This document shows positions 1-6,672 of a stretch of 6,672 bases of DNA, piece after piece. The notes under the pieces are model-generated. The model was not told the origin of the DNA and ran no database searches. It worked only from the letters and a program-made list of their open reading frames with translations. The DNA comes from Flavobacteriaceae bacterium (GTDB lineage: Bacteria; Bacteroidota; Bacteroidia; Flavobacteriales; Flavobacteriaceae): NCBI GenBank assembly GCA_018674025.1, contig JABHBC010000145.1:1-6672 (forward strand), given 5' to 3'. Both the position numbers and the translations under genes were made by a program. Numbering within the stretch: position 1 is the first letter of the stretch; each line of letters starts with the position of its first letter.

Positions 1-763
1 AGTGATTGGAAGGTTAGTTAAAGAAGACCTTTTTAAAACAGAAAAAGTAATTGGAGAATACATAGATCTTAACAAAATTCAATACAAGGTTGTAGGAGTT
101 TATCAAGATATTGGAGATGATAATGAAGAAAGAATTATTTATATGCCTCTTACAACTGCTCAAAGAATTTATGGAAATAACGATTTTATTGACCAAATTA
201 ATTTGACCTATAACCTAAGTATGGGACTAGATAATGCAATTGCGCTTGGAACAAATATAGAATCTAGAATAAAAAAAATATTTAATATTGAACCCTCAGA
301 TCAAAGAGCTGTTCGATTAAGAAATAGGGCAACTGAGGCAAATTCGATAAATCAGTTTAATAGTGTACTAGCAATTCTTGTACTAATTATTGGATTAGGA
401 ACTCTAATTGCAGGTATTGTAGGGATTAGTAATATTATGATTTTTATTGTTAAAGAAAGAACCAAAGAAATAGGTATAAGAAAAGCTCTTGGTGCTCGTC
501 CAAGTTCCATTCAATCTATTATTTTAATTGAGTCAGTATTGATCACTTCAATTTCAGGCTACGTAGGTTTATTACTTGGAATTGGAATCTTGGAAGCTTA
601 TGGCCCATCGTTAGATAAGTATTTTATTACCGACCCGAGTGTAAGCACAAATTTGGTAGCAATGGCTACTTTGGCACTAATTATTTCTGGATTTATTGCT
701 GCTTATGTTCCAGCTAAAAGAGCATCTCAAATTAAACCAATAATAGCCCTAAGAGACGAATAA
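1..763 (+). CDS. MacB/FtsX-type ABC transporter permease, C-terminal part (cut by left window edge)
   Basis: Inner-membrane permease of the MacB/FtsX type, which couples cytoplasmic ATP hydrolysis to movements of a periplasmic domain in a three-part efflux pump. The frame is open to the left edge and its first full codon (GTG at 2) lies inside the periplasmic domain, so this is not the true start. Visible residues 1-115 are the end of that domain (IGEY near 17, KVVGVY near 29). The FtsX-like membrane part follows: a helix at about 121-147, the cytoplasmic coupling segment ERTKEIGIRKALGA at 152-165, and helices at about 171-199 and 214-238. The tail PAKRASQIKPIIALRDE is typical of the family. 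By alignment with the next gene about 160 residues are missing. Whether an ATPase domain is fused further upstream cannot be seen. The next gene starts 1 base after the stop, so the two are surely co-transcribed. The substrate is unknown. Confidence 0.93.
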   Translation, partial: VIGRLVKEDLFKTEKVIGEYIDLNKIQYKVVGVYQDIGDDNEERIIYMPLTTAQRIYGNNDFIDQINLTYNLSMGLDNAIALGTNIESRIKKIFNIEPSDQRAVRLRNRATEANSINQFNSVLAILVLIIGLGTLIAGIVGISNIMIFIVKERTKEIGIRKALGARPSSIQSIILIESVLITSISGYVGLLLGIGILEAYGPSLDKYFITDPSVSTNLVAMATLALIISGFIAAYVPAKRASQIKPIIALRDE

Positions 764-764
764 T

Positions 765-2003
765 ATGTTTAAATTTTTATTTGATATAGATACATGGCAA
801 GAAGTCTCTGACAGTCTTACAAAAAATAAGATCAGAACTGTTATCACAATGATCGGTGTTTGGTGGGGTATTTTACTTTTAATTGGGTTATTAGGATCGG
901 CAAGAGGTATCGAGAATAAATTCAATTCTGAATTTGGAGATTTTGCTACAAACAGTGTCTTTGTTTGGGCTCAGTCTACAAGTAGGCCATTCAAAGGATT
1001 TCAAGAAGGAAGAAGACCAAGGTTGAAATTTTCTCAATTAGATAATATTAGAAATAATGTTCCTGGAATTGAGTTAGTTGTCCCTAGAAATCAGAATCAA
1101 TCATTAGTGGTTAGAAAATTTTTATCTGGTAGCTTTGGAGTCTCTGGAGATTTCCCAATTTTAGATAAAATTCAAAAAAAGAACTTAATTAGCGGTAGAT
1201 GGATTAATCAAAATGATATTGATTTAAATAAGAAAATTGTTGTCATTAATGATGATGTATATAAACAAATTTTTGAAAAAGACGAAAACGCTATTGGTGA
1301 ATATATTGTTATCAATAATATAAATTTTAAAGTAGTTGGAGTTTTTAAGCAAGGTAACTTTGATTTTGGAGGATCAATGCATATTCCATTTACAACTTTT
1401 CAGCAAATTTACAACCAGGGAGATAATATAGGATGGTTAACTATTACTGGAAAGCCAGACTATAATATTAAACAAATAGAAAATGACGCTAAGTTAATTT
1501 TAAGAAATATGAATCGAATTCACCCTAATGACAATAGAGCTTTTGGAAGTTTTAATTTAGGAGAAAGGTTTGAACAATTAACAGGTTTTTTAACTGGAAT
1601 GCAGTTTCTAACTTGGTTTGTGGGTATAGCCACTCTTATAGCTGGTGTTTTTGCTATAGGAAACATATTGCTTATCACAGTAAAAGAACGAACAAAAGAA
1701 ATTGGAATTAGACGGGCTCTTGGAGCAACCCCATTTGAAATTAAACGACAAATAGTTTTAGAAGCAGTTTTTCTTACTATTATTGCCGGAATTTTCGGTA
1801 TAATTTCTGGAGGATGGATTTTAATGGCTATGGATAGTTTTTTTGGACAAGGACCAGAGTCTACACTCGTTAATCCGTCTGTATCAATTTTTATTGTTTT
1901 TATATCCCTAATAATATTAGTCATATTTGGAACACTTATAGGTTTAATACCAGCTGGAAGAGCAACAAGTATTAAACCAATTGAAGCATTAAGAGAAGAA
2001 TAA
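765..2003 (+). CDS. MacB/FtsX-type ABC transporter permease, complete, no ATPase domain
   Basis: Complete 412-residue inner-membrane permease. Domain order is a short cytoplasmic N-terminus with the segment KNKIRTVITMIGVWWG (20-35) leading into transmembrane helix 1 (about 25-46), then a MacB-like periplasmic core domain (about 47-275), then three helices at about 281-305, 328-355 and 372-397. The cytoplasmic coupling segment ERTKEIGIRRALGA is at 308-321 and the protein ends PAGRATSIKPIEALREE. There is no Walker A, signature or Walker B motif, so it needs a separate ATPase, unlike E. coli MacB, which carries one at its N-terminus. It is a diverged paralogue of the preceding permease: IGEYI (178-182) and KVVGVF (189-194) match that protein's periplasmic domain, and the coupling segments differ at one residue. 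The ATG at 765 lies 1 base after the upstream stop, which suggests translational coupling. A heterodimer of the two permeases is an inference. A LolC/E-like lipoprotein-release role is less likely because an adaptor and an outer-membrane channel follow. Confidence 0.95.
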   Translation: MFKFLFDIDTWQEVSDSLTKNKIRTVITMIGVWWGILLLIGLLGSARGIENKFNSEFGDFATNSVFVWAQSTSRPFKGFQEGRRPRLKFSQLDNIRNNVPGIELVVPRNQNQSLVVRKFLSGSFGVSGDFPILDKIQKKNLISGRWINQNDIDLNKKIVVINDDVYKQIFEKDENAIGEYIVINNINFKVVGVFKQGNFDFGGSMHIPFTTFQQIYNQGDNIGWLTITGKPDYNIKQIENDAKLILRNMNRIHPNDNRAFGSFNLGERFEQLTGFLTGMQFLTWFVGIATLIAGVFAIGNILLITVKERTKEIGIRRALGATPFEIKRQIVLEAVFLTIIAGIFGIISGGWILMAMDSFFGQGPESTLVNPSVSIFIVFISLIILVIFGTLIGLIPAGRATSIKPIEALREE

Positions 2004-2013
2004 TTTAAATAAA
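2001..2013 (+). repeat. 13-base AT-rich motif at stop codon, copy 1
   Basis: The sequence taatttaaataaa begins with the TAA stop of the second permease and runs into the 15-base spacer before the adaptor start. An identical copy sits at the same phase at the next gene junction (3153-3165). It contains the palindrome ATTTAAAT. The spacer has no Shine-Dalgarno-like sequence, so an A/T-rich unstructured leader probably serves initiation, as is usual in Bacteroidota. In DNA this AT-rich the match could be chance or shared composition. Confidence 0.4.
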
Positions 2014-2018
2014 ATAAA

Positions 2019-3155
2019 ATGAATAAACCAACTAGAATTACTTTAATAGCAGCGGGACTAGTCGCATTGTTTTTTGTGCTAAAATACTTTAGCGATGCAA
2101 ATTCAAAATCAATTATTGAATACGAAACACAGACTCCTTATTACACATCGCTAAATACAAATGTAGTAGCTACTGGAAAATTAAATCCAGAAGATGAAAT
2201 TGAGCTAAAACCTCAAGTAACTGGAATTGTAGATATGATTTATGTTGAAGAAGGAGATATGATAGAAAAAGGAGACTTAATTGCTAAAATAAGAGTTGTT
2301 CCTAATGAGCAGAGTCTAACTAGTGCAAAGAGTAGAATTAATTCTTCTAAACTTTCTTATGAAAATTCTAAAAGATTATTTGAACGAAGTAAAGAACTTT
2401 TTAATAAAGGTGTTATTTCTAAACAAGATTATGAGAACTCAGAGTTATCTTTAAATCAAGCTAATGAATCATACATTGAGGCTCAAAATGTTTTTAAAAT
2501 CATAAAGCAAGGATCACTTTCTGGTGGAGGTTCAGCAAATACAAATATTGTAGCTCAAATTTCTGGAACAATTTTAGAAATTCCTGTAAGAGAAGGAAAT
2601 CAAGTGATTGAAAGTAACAACTTTAATGCTGGTACTACTATAGCCACTGTAGCTGATATGAGTATTATGATTTTCGAGGGGCAAGTTGATGAAGCTGAAG
2701 TAGGAAAATTAGAAGAAGGAAAGGAGATTAAAGTAGTTCTTGGAGCATTAGGTGAAGAGGAATTTCCTTCTAAATTAACATTTGTCGCTCCCAAAGGAAT
2801 TGAAGCAAATGGAGCTGTACAATTTAAAATTAAAGCAGATGTTGAAATACCGACATCTAAAGTCAGAGCTGGTTATAGTGCTAATGCAATAATAGAAATT
2901 GAAAATACAGAAAATTCTTTATGCATTAAAGAGTCATTGATTCAATTTAATAGGTTTACTGAAAAGCCTTTTGTAGAAATTTTAAATGATGAAGGGTTAT
3001 TTATTAAAAAAGATATCACTATTGGTATTTCTGATGGAATTAGTGTTGAGGTGTTAGAAGGTGTTGAAGAAGATGATAAAATTAAAGTTTGGAATAAAGT
3101 TCTAGAACAAGATAAGGGTGGTGATGGTGAAGAAAGACCAGACTCTGAAGATTAA
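2019..3155 (+). CDS. MacA/HlyD-family periplasmic adaptor subunit
   Basis: Periplasmic adaptor that links the inner-membrane permeases to the outer-membrane channel. The 378 residues begin with an uncleaved-looking membrane anchor (about 6-24) that has no lipobox cysteine. The first half of the lipoyl domain is at about 62-92 (PQVTGIVDMIYVEEGD, then EKGDLIAKI). A single alpha-helical hairpin spans about 97-163, and the second lipoyl half about 177-215 (AQISGTILEIPVREGN). A beta-barrel (about 216-295) and a membrane-proximal domain (about 296-360) follow. The hairpin tip carries the full RxxxLxxxxxxS docking motif (R123, L127, S134), known in AcrA and MacA as the contact site for TolC. The last 16 residues are acidic (8 Asp/Glu). 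The ATG at 2019 is 15 bases after the permease stop. The neighbours point to an ABC pump of MacA type; RND adaptors share the fold, but no RND pump is present here. Confidence 0.94.
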   Translation: MNKPTRITLIAAGLVALFFVLKYFSDANSKSIIEYETQTPYYTSLNTNVVATGKLNPEDEIELKPQVTGIVDMIYVEEGDMIEKGDLIAKIRVVPNEQSLTSAKSRINSSKLSYENSKRLFERSKELFNKGVISKQDYENSELSLNQANESYIEAQNVFKIIKQGSLSGGGSANTNIVAQISGTILEIPVREGNQVIESNNFNAGTTIATVADMSIMIFEGQVDEAEVGKLEEGKEIKVVLGALGEEEFPSKLTFVAPKGIEANGAVQFKIKADVEIPTSKVRAGYSANAIIEIENTENSLCIKESLIQFNRFTEKPFVEILNDEGLFIKKDITIGISDGISVEVLEGVEEDDKIKVWNKVLEQDKGGDGEERPDSED

Positions 3156-3165
3156 TTTAAATAAA
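3153..3165 (+). repeat. 13-base AT-rich motif at stop codon, copy 2
   Basis: Second exact copy of taatttaaataaa, again starting on the TAA stop codon, here that of the adaptor gene, and filling most of the 12-base spacer before the channel gene. See the copy at 2001-2013. No function is shown by the sequence. Confidence 0.4.
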
Positions 3166-3167
3166 TA

Positions 3168-4481
3168 ATGATTATGAAACATATATATATAATAGTACTA
3201 AGTGTATTTTCTATAACAACCTCTTTAAGTCAAGAGAAGCTTTGGGACTTACAACAATGTGTGGATTATGCATTGGAGAATAATATTTCAATTTTACAAG
3301 CTCAAAACACTATTCTCTCAAATGATCAAGATATTATTGCATCTAAAGGTAATTTTTTACCATCACTTAGTTCCAACCTTAATCAATCTATGAGCATTGG
3401 TACAGTTGAATTATATCCTGGAGAATTTGCAGATAGAACATTTAATTCTTCCAGTGTTGGGTTTAATATATCTCAGACCGTATTTAATGGATTTAGAAAC
3501 TTAAATGTTCTAAGACAATCTAAGGTTAACTTGGAGAGAAGTGAAAATGAGTTGAATAAAATTAAAGATGATGTTTCTCTAAACGTAGCTAATAATTATT
3601 TAAATATCCTATTTAGCAGAGAGAATTTAGCTTTAGCTAAATCACAATATGAATTTTCATTCAAACAATTACAGCAGATTAGAAATTTAGTTGAAGCTGG
3701 AGTTCAGCCTCAAGCAAATATCATTGATGCAGAGGCTACACTTAGTTTGGATGAACAGAATTTAACCTCTGCTGAAAATAATTATAAACTATCATTATTA
3801 ACTTTATCTCAAATATTACAGATCCCATTAGAGGGTTTTAATGTTGTGTCTATTGATGTAGAAGTTCCATCTGAAAATCTATTATATTCAGACATCAAAC
3901 CTGTTTTAAATTATGCTTTAGTTAATCGAAATGAAATAAAAGTTGCAAACAACAATATAGAATTAGCAAAATACAATACTAAAATATCTAAAAGCGCATA
4001 CCTTCCTAGTGTTTCATTTGGTTATGGTTTTAATGCAAGTGCAAACTTCTCTAACTTAACTTCTGATAATTCTTTTTTTCAACAAATAAATGATAACAAG
4101 GGGCATAGTCTTAATATGAACATTAGTGTTCCAATCTTTTCAAGAAATCAAATTAAAACAAATGTTGCTAAATCAAAAATTCAAGAAAACAATTCAGATT
4201 TAGGACTGATTCAAGCTAAGCTTAACGTAGAAGCTACAGTACAAAGAGCTTATACAGACGCTAAAGCCGCTTTGAAGTCTTACCAAGCAGCAAAAAAGTC
4301 ATTACAATCTCAACAGTTAGCTTTTGAAAATTCTCAGCAAAGATATCAGCTTGGAGCTATTAATACTATTGATTTAGAACAGGTAAGATTTAGGTTGTTG
4401 AACGCGCAATCATCTCTTATTAATTCCAAATATGATTTTATATTTAAAACCAAGGTTTTAGATTTTTATATGGGTAAATAA
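3168..4481 (+). CDS. TolC-family outer membrane efflux channel
   Basis: Outer-membrane exit duct of the pump, a 437-residue protein close to the usual TolC-family length. Residues 1-22 form a signal peptide, with probable cleavage near SLSQ (19-22). The mature protein starts with LWDLQQCVDYALENN, the typical opening of Bacteroidota TolC-like proteins. The two-fold internal repeat of the family is visible. GNFLPSLSSN (61-70) and the beta-strand run to about 110 correspond to SAYLPSVSFG (276-285) and VPIFSRNQ (321-328). The hairpin segments at about 176-214 (EAGVQPQANIIDAEATL) and 394-432 (QLGAINTIDLEQVRFRL) also correspond. Two starts are possible: ATG at 3168, or ATG at 3174, which gives a more standard signal peptide beginning MKHIYIIVL. 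I cannot decide between them. The spacer after the adaptor stop is 12 or 18 bases, and the gene belongs to the same operon. The transported substrate is not evident. Confidence 0.95.
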   Translation: MIMKHIYIIVLSVFSITTSLSQEKLWDLQQCVDYALENNISILQAQNTILSNDQDIIASKGNFLPSLSSNLNQSMSIGTVELYPGEFADRTFNSSSVGFNISQTVFNGFRNLNVLRQSKVNLERSENELNKIKDDVSLNVANNYLNILFSRENLALAKSQYEFSFKQLQQIRNLVEAGVQPQANIIDAEATLSLDEQNLTSAENNYKLSLLTLSQILQIPLEGFNVVSIDVEVPSENLLYSDIKPVLNYALVNRNEIKVANNNIELAKYNTKISKSAYLPSVSFGYGFNASANFSNLTSDNSFFQQINDNKGHSLNMNISVPIFSRNQIKTNVAKSKIQENNSDLGLIQAKLNVEATVQRAYTDAKAALKSYQAAKKSLQSQQLAFENSQQRYQLGAINTIDLEQVRFRLLNAQSSLINSKYDFIFKTKVLDFYMGK

Positions 4482-4488
4482 TAATCTA

Positions 4489-5163
4489 TTGAGCTATATT
4501 TTAAACATAGAAACTTCCACTACAAACTGTTCAGTTTCCTTATTTAAGAATTCTGAATTAGTTTCGTTTAAGCAAGAAAATGATCAAAATTACTCTCATT
4601 CAAAAAGGTTACACGTATTTATTAATTCTATTTTAGAAGACTCAAAAGTATCTTCTAAAGATCTTTCTGCTGTAAGCGTTAGCAAAGGTCCTGGATCATA
4701 TACAGGGCTTAGAATTGGTGTGTCATCTGCAAAAGGATTATGTTTTGCTCTAGGAATACCTTTAATTTCTGTTGATACCTTGGATGCATTTGCACATCAA
4801 ATTGAATCACCAGATGGTTTTATAGTTCCTCTTATTGATGCTAGAAGAATGGAAGTATATTCTTCTGTCTATGACAAAAAGTTCACTAAAATAAGGGAAA
4901 CAAGAGCTGAAATTTTGACAAAAGATTCTTTTCAAGAATATTTAAAAACAAATAAAGTATATTTTTTAGGTAATGCAAACGAAAAAACTAAAAGTATAAT
5001 TGATAGCCCCAATGCTATTTTTGTTGAACATAAGCTACCTTCTTCAATTGAAATCGGAAAGTTAGCTTCTCTAAAATTTATTTCAAATGATTTTGAAGAT
5101 ACGGCTAATTTCGAACCTTTTTATTTAAAAGAATTTATTGGAAATAGATTGAAGTCTAATTAA
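4489..5163 (+). CDS. tsaB: TsaB, tRNA t6A37 threonylcarbamoyltransferase complex subunit
   Basis: TsaB (YeaZ) is a catalytically inactive ASKHA-fold partner of TsaD. With TsaE they move the threonylcarbamoyl group from TC-AMP (made by TsaC) to A37 of tRNAs that read ANN codons, in the cytoplasm. The 224 residues match the family length. Signature segments are ILNIETSTTNCSVSL (4-18), HSKRLHVFI (37-45), GPGSYTGLRIG (67-77), DARRMEVY (117-124) and EPFYLKEF (209-216). The start is read as TTG at 4489, because no in-frame ATG or GTG lies between it and an upstream in-frame stop at 4459-4461 other than a GTA-type near miss, and starting here places the conserved ILNIETS strand at residue 4, as in relatives. 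It begins 7 bases after the channel stop, so it is probably transcribed with the efflux operon. Its 3' end overlaps the opposing gene by 8 bases. TsaD and TsaE are not in the window. Confidence 0.95.
   Translation: MSYILNIETSTTNCSVSLFKNSELVSFKQENDQNYSHSKRLHVFINSILEDSKVSSKDLSAVSVSKGPGSYTGLRIGVSSAKGLCFALGIPLISVDTLDAFAHQIESPDGFIVPLIDARRMEVYSSVYDKKFTKIRETRAEILTKDSFQEYLKTNKVYFLGNANEKTKSIIDSPNAIFVEHKLPSSIEIGKLASLKFISNDFEDTANFEPFYLKEFIGNRLKSN
5156..5163. other. 8-base overlap of convergent coding regions
   Basis: The tsaB stop (TAA, 5161-5163, plus strand) lies inside the last sense codons of the minus-strand gene, whose TAG stop is the complement of 5156-5158. There is no spacer and I see no hairpin followed by a T-run near the junction, so each transcript must end inside the opposing gene or be ended another way. 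Confidence 0.9.
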
Positions 5164-6672
5164 TAAATCCTAAAGCTTCTTGAGTTGTTTTTACAGGCAG
5201 TCTACAGGCTTTTTTCACACAAACATATATAAATGTATCTCCATCAATATGTCTATTTTTTAAAAGAGGTAAATCACTTTCATTTAAACTGCCTATGATT
5301 AATTTGTTAGGCTTAAAATTTTTATTAATTTCTGTTGCTTTAATCAAGGCATTTTCCCCAACTATTGCTACCTCATAAAATGAATCACTTAATTTAAGCA
5401 TTAAATCTAACCAGTTGGAGAATCCATCAGGATATGAATCAAATTCAGGTGAGATGTTATTTAACATTGATTTAGCTGTTTCCAAATAATATTCATTATC
5501 AAAGTAATGAGAAAGTAAAAACAAATTATTAGCCATCATAGAATTGCTAGAAGGAATTACATTATCTCTAAAATTAACAGTCCTTGATAAAAGTTTTTCA
5601 TCTAAATCAGATGTAAAATAAAACATCTTAGTCTCTTCATTGTAAAAATGATTATATACATAATCGGTAATTTTTTTTGAGTATTTCAACCATTTGTCAT
5701 CAAGGGTGATTTCATGCAAAGCAATAAACCCACTTATGACCGCTGAATAATCTTCTAAATAACCATTTATATAACCTTTATTATTTTTATAATTACGCAA
5801 TAGTTGTCCGTCTTTTTGTAATAAATTTTTCACAATAAATTCTCCATTTTTAACAGCTGCATCTAAAAAATCAGGTTCATTAAATGCTTTGTATGAATCT
5901 GCAAACCCTTTAATCATTAATCCATTCCAAGAGGACAAAATTTTATCATCAAGCCTAGGCTTTATTCTTTTGTTTCTAATTTTAATTAATTCTGATTTAC
6001 AGCTTTGAATTAATTGCATTAATTCATCTTCAGAAATATTGTATTTAGATGCAATGTCTACATCTTTTTTATTTCTTATGAGAACATACTTGTCATCTTC
6101 CCAGTATCCGTATTCATTTATGTTATAATAATCAGAAAACAAAGTATATTTATCTTTTAAAACTTTTTTTAACTCTTCTTTTGTCCAAACATAAAATGCT
6201 CCTTCCTCTAAAACATTAGTATCTGTTTTACTGTCCGCATCTAAAGATGAGTAATAACCACCACTATTGTCTTTTAATTCTGAGTTAAGAAAGCTAATAG
6301 TTTCATAAACTACATTTTTATATAGTTTATTTTTAGTCAGTTTATAAGCATCAGAATATAAACTTATTAATTGTGCGTTATCATATAACATTTTTTCAAA
6401 ATGTGGTATATGCCATTTATTGTCAACAGAATATCTTGAGAACCCTCCTCCAATTTGATCATAGACACCACCAAAAGCCATCATTTCTAATGAAATTTCA
6501 ACAAAATTCTGGATTTCTTTATTTTTTGTTTGATAAGAATATTTCAATAAAAAATGTAAGTTATTAGGCATCATAAATTTTGGCATACCTTCTGAACCAC
6601 CATATTCCATATCAAACTTTGTAGACCATGTCTTTAAATAATCTTGCATCATATTTAAATTAAAATCAGGAG
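5156..6672 (-). CDS. YyaL/DUF255-family protein (thioredoxin-like plus alpha/alpha barrel), C-terminal part
   Basis: Member of the YyaL/SPATA20-like family, normally about 670-700 residues with an N-terminal thioredoxin-like DUF255 domain and a C-terminal alpha/alpha barrel resembling sugar epimerases and glycosidases. The biochemical role of the family is not settled. About 500 residues of the barrel part are present. Counting from the internal Met at 6652, the hallmarks are GGVYDQIGGGFSRYS (61-75), WHIPHFEKMLYDNAQL (80-95), YYSSLDADS (133-141), GAFYVWT (151-157), PRLDDKILSSWNGLM (232-246), GYLEDYSA (297-304), NVIPSSNSMMANN (364-376), and a terminal C478/C483 pair followed by P486. The Met at 6652 is not the true start: the codons before it (reading P-D-F-N-L-N) stay open to the right edge, and the thioredoxin-like domain with its cysteine motif lies outside the window. 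Its promoter is therefore also outside. It converges on tsaB and no functional link is implied. Confidence 0.92.
   Translation of the reverse strand, partial: PDFNLNMMQDYLKTWSTKFDMEYGGSEGMPKFMMPNNLHFLLKYSYQTKNKEIQNFVEISLEMMAFGGVYDQIGGGFSRYSVDNKWHIPHFEKMLYDNAQLISLYSDAYKLTKNKLYKNVVYETISFLNSELKDNSGGYYSSLDADSKTDTNVLEEGAFYVWTKEELKKVLKDKYTLFSDYYNINEYGYWEDDKYVLIRNKKDVDIASKYNISEDELMQLIQSCKSELIKIRNKRIKPRLDDKILSSWNGLMIKGFADSYKAFNEPDFLDAAVKNGEFIVKNLLQKDGQLLRNYKNNKGYINGYLEDYSAVISGFIALHEITLDDKWLKYSKKITDYVYNHFYNEETKMFYFTSDLDEKLLSRTVNFRDNVIPSSNSMMANNLFLLSHYFDNEYYLETAKSMLNNISPEFDSYPDGFSNWLDLMLKLSDSFYEVAIVGENALIKATEINKNFKPNKLIIGSLNESDLPLLKNRHIDGDTFIYVCVKKACRLPVKTTQEALGFIN

Noticed and set aside
14..196. 60-codon minus-strand open frame in the first permease
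   Set aside because: Low-complexity Phe/Asn/Ile/Ser-rich translation opposite a coding region; no support as a gene.
1520..1924. 134-codon open frame on the minus strand inside the second permease
   Set aside because: It lies wholly inside a confident membrane-protein gene, its translation resembles no family I know, and it looks like a composition shadow of the permease helices.
2600..2794. 64-codon minus-strand open frame inside the adaptor gene
   Set aside because: Antisense shadow of conserved lipoyl and barrel coding sequence, with no recognisable domain.
3181..3190. (AT)5 tract at the start of the channel's signal peptide, considered as a phase-variation switch
   Set aside because: Only five units, and the frame is intact; too short to argue for slippage control.
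1..4481. Idea that the transporter genes form a new defence or secretion system
   Set aside because: All four fit the known MacA-MacB-TolC-type layout of Bacteroidota, with no extra effector, toxin or regulatory gene in the cluster.
5164..5220. Possible terminator after tsaB (two acaggc copies and T-runs)
   Set aside because: The copies are direct, not inverted, so they form no hairpin, and the stretch is coding for the opposing gene.
5671..5678. Run of eight T (eight A in the coding strand of the YyaL-like gene) as a phase-variable tract
   Set aside because: It encodes Ser-Lys-Lys-Ile in frame, is short, and such runs are expected in AT-rich DNA; there is no frame disruption.
6373..6567. 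64-codon plus-strand open frame inside the YyaL-like gene
   Set aside because: It lies opposite the most conserved segment of the YyaL-like protein, so it is best explained as a shadow.

Overview
The window looks like chromosomal DNA of an AT-rich member of the Bacteroidota, most likely a flavobacterium. The reasons are the low GC content by eye, TAA as the usual stop codon, A/T-only spacers with no clear Shine-Dalgarno sequence before the starts, and the Bacteroidota-like style of the TolC-family and MacB-family proteins. This placement is an inference. The window is almost entirely coding, with no gap above 20 bases between genes. I see no RNA gene, mobile element, CRISPR array or rearrangement.

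Bases 1-4481, plus strand, hold a tightly packed efflux operon. In order it contains the C-terminal part of a MacB/FtsX-type ABC permease (cut by the left edge), a second complete permease of the same type (765-2003), a MacA/HlyD-type periplasmic adaptor (2019-3155) and a TolC-family outer-membrane channel (3168-4481). Together these would form a three-part pump running from the inner membrane through the periplasm to the outer membrane. The two permeases are diverged paralogues and may pair as a heterodimer. The complete permease has no ATPase domain, so the ATPase must be encoded elsewhere, most simply just left of the window. The substrate cannot be told from the sequence.

Bases 4489-5163, plus strand, encode TsaB, a subunit of the t6A37 tRNA-modification complex. 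It starts 7 bases after the channel gene, apparently on a TTG codon, and is probably co-transcribed with the efflux genes.

Bases 5156-6672, minus strand, hold the C-terminal three quarters or so of a YyaL/DUF255-family protein (thioredoxin-like domain followed by an alpha/alpha barrel). Its N-terminal thioredoxin-like domain lies beyond the right edge. It converges on tsaB and the two coding regions overlap by 8 bases.

I found no convincing previously undescribed system. The points most worth a second look are the ATPase-less permease pair, the intact TolC-docking motif in the adaptor, the non-ATG start of tsaB linked to the efflux operon, and the overlapping convergent 3' ends.
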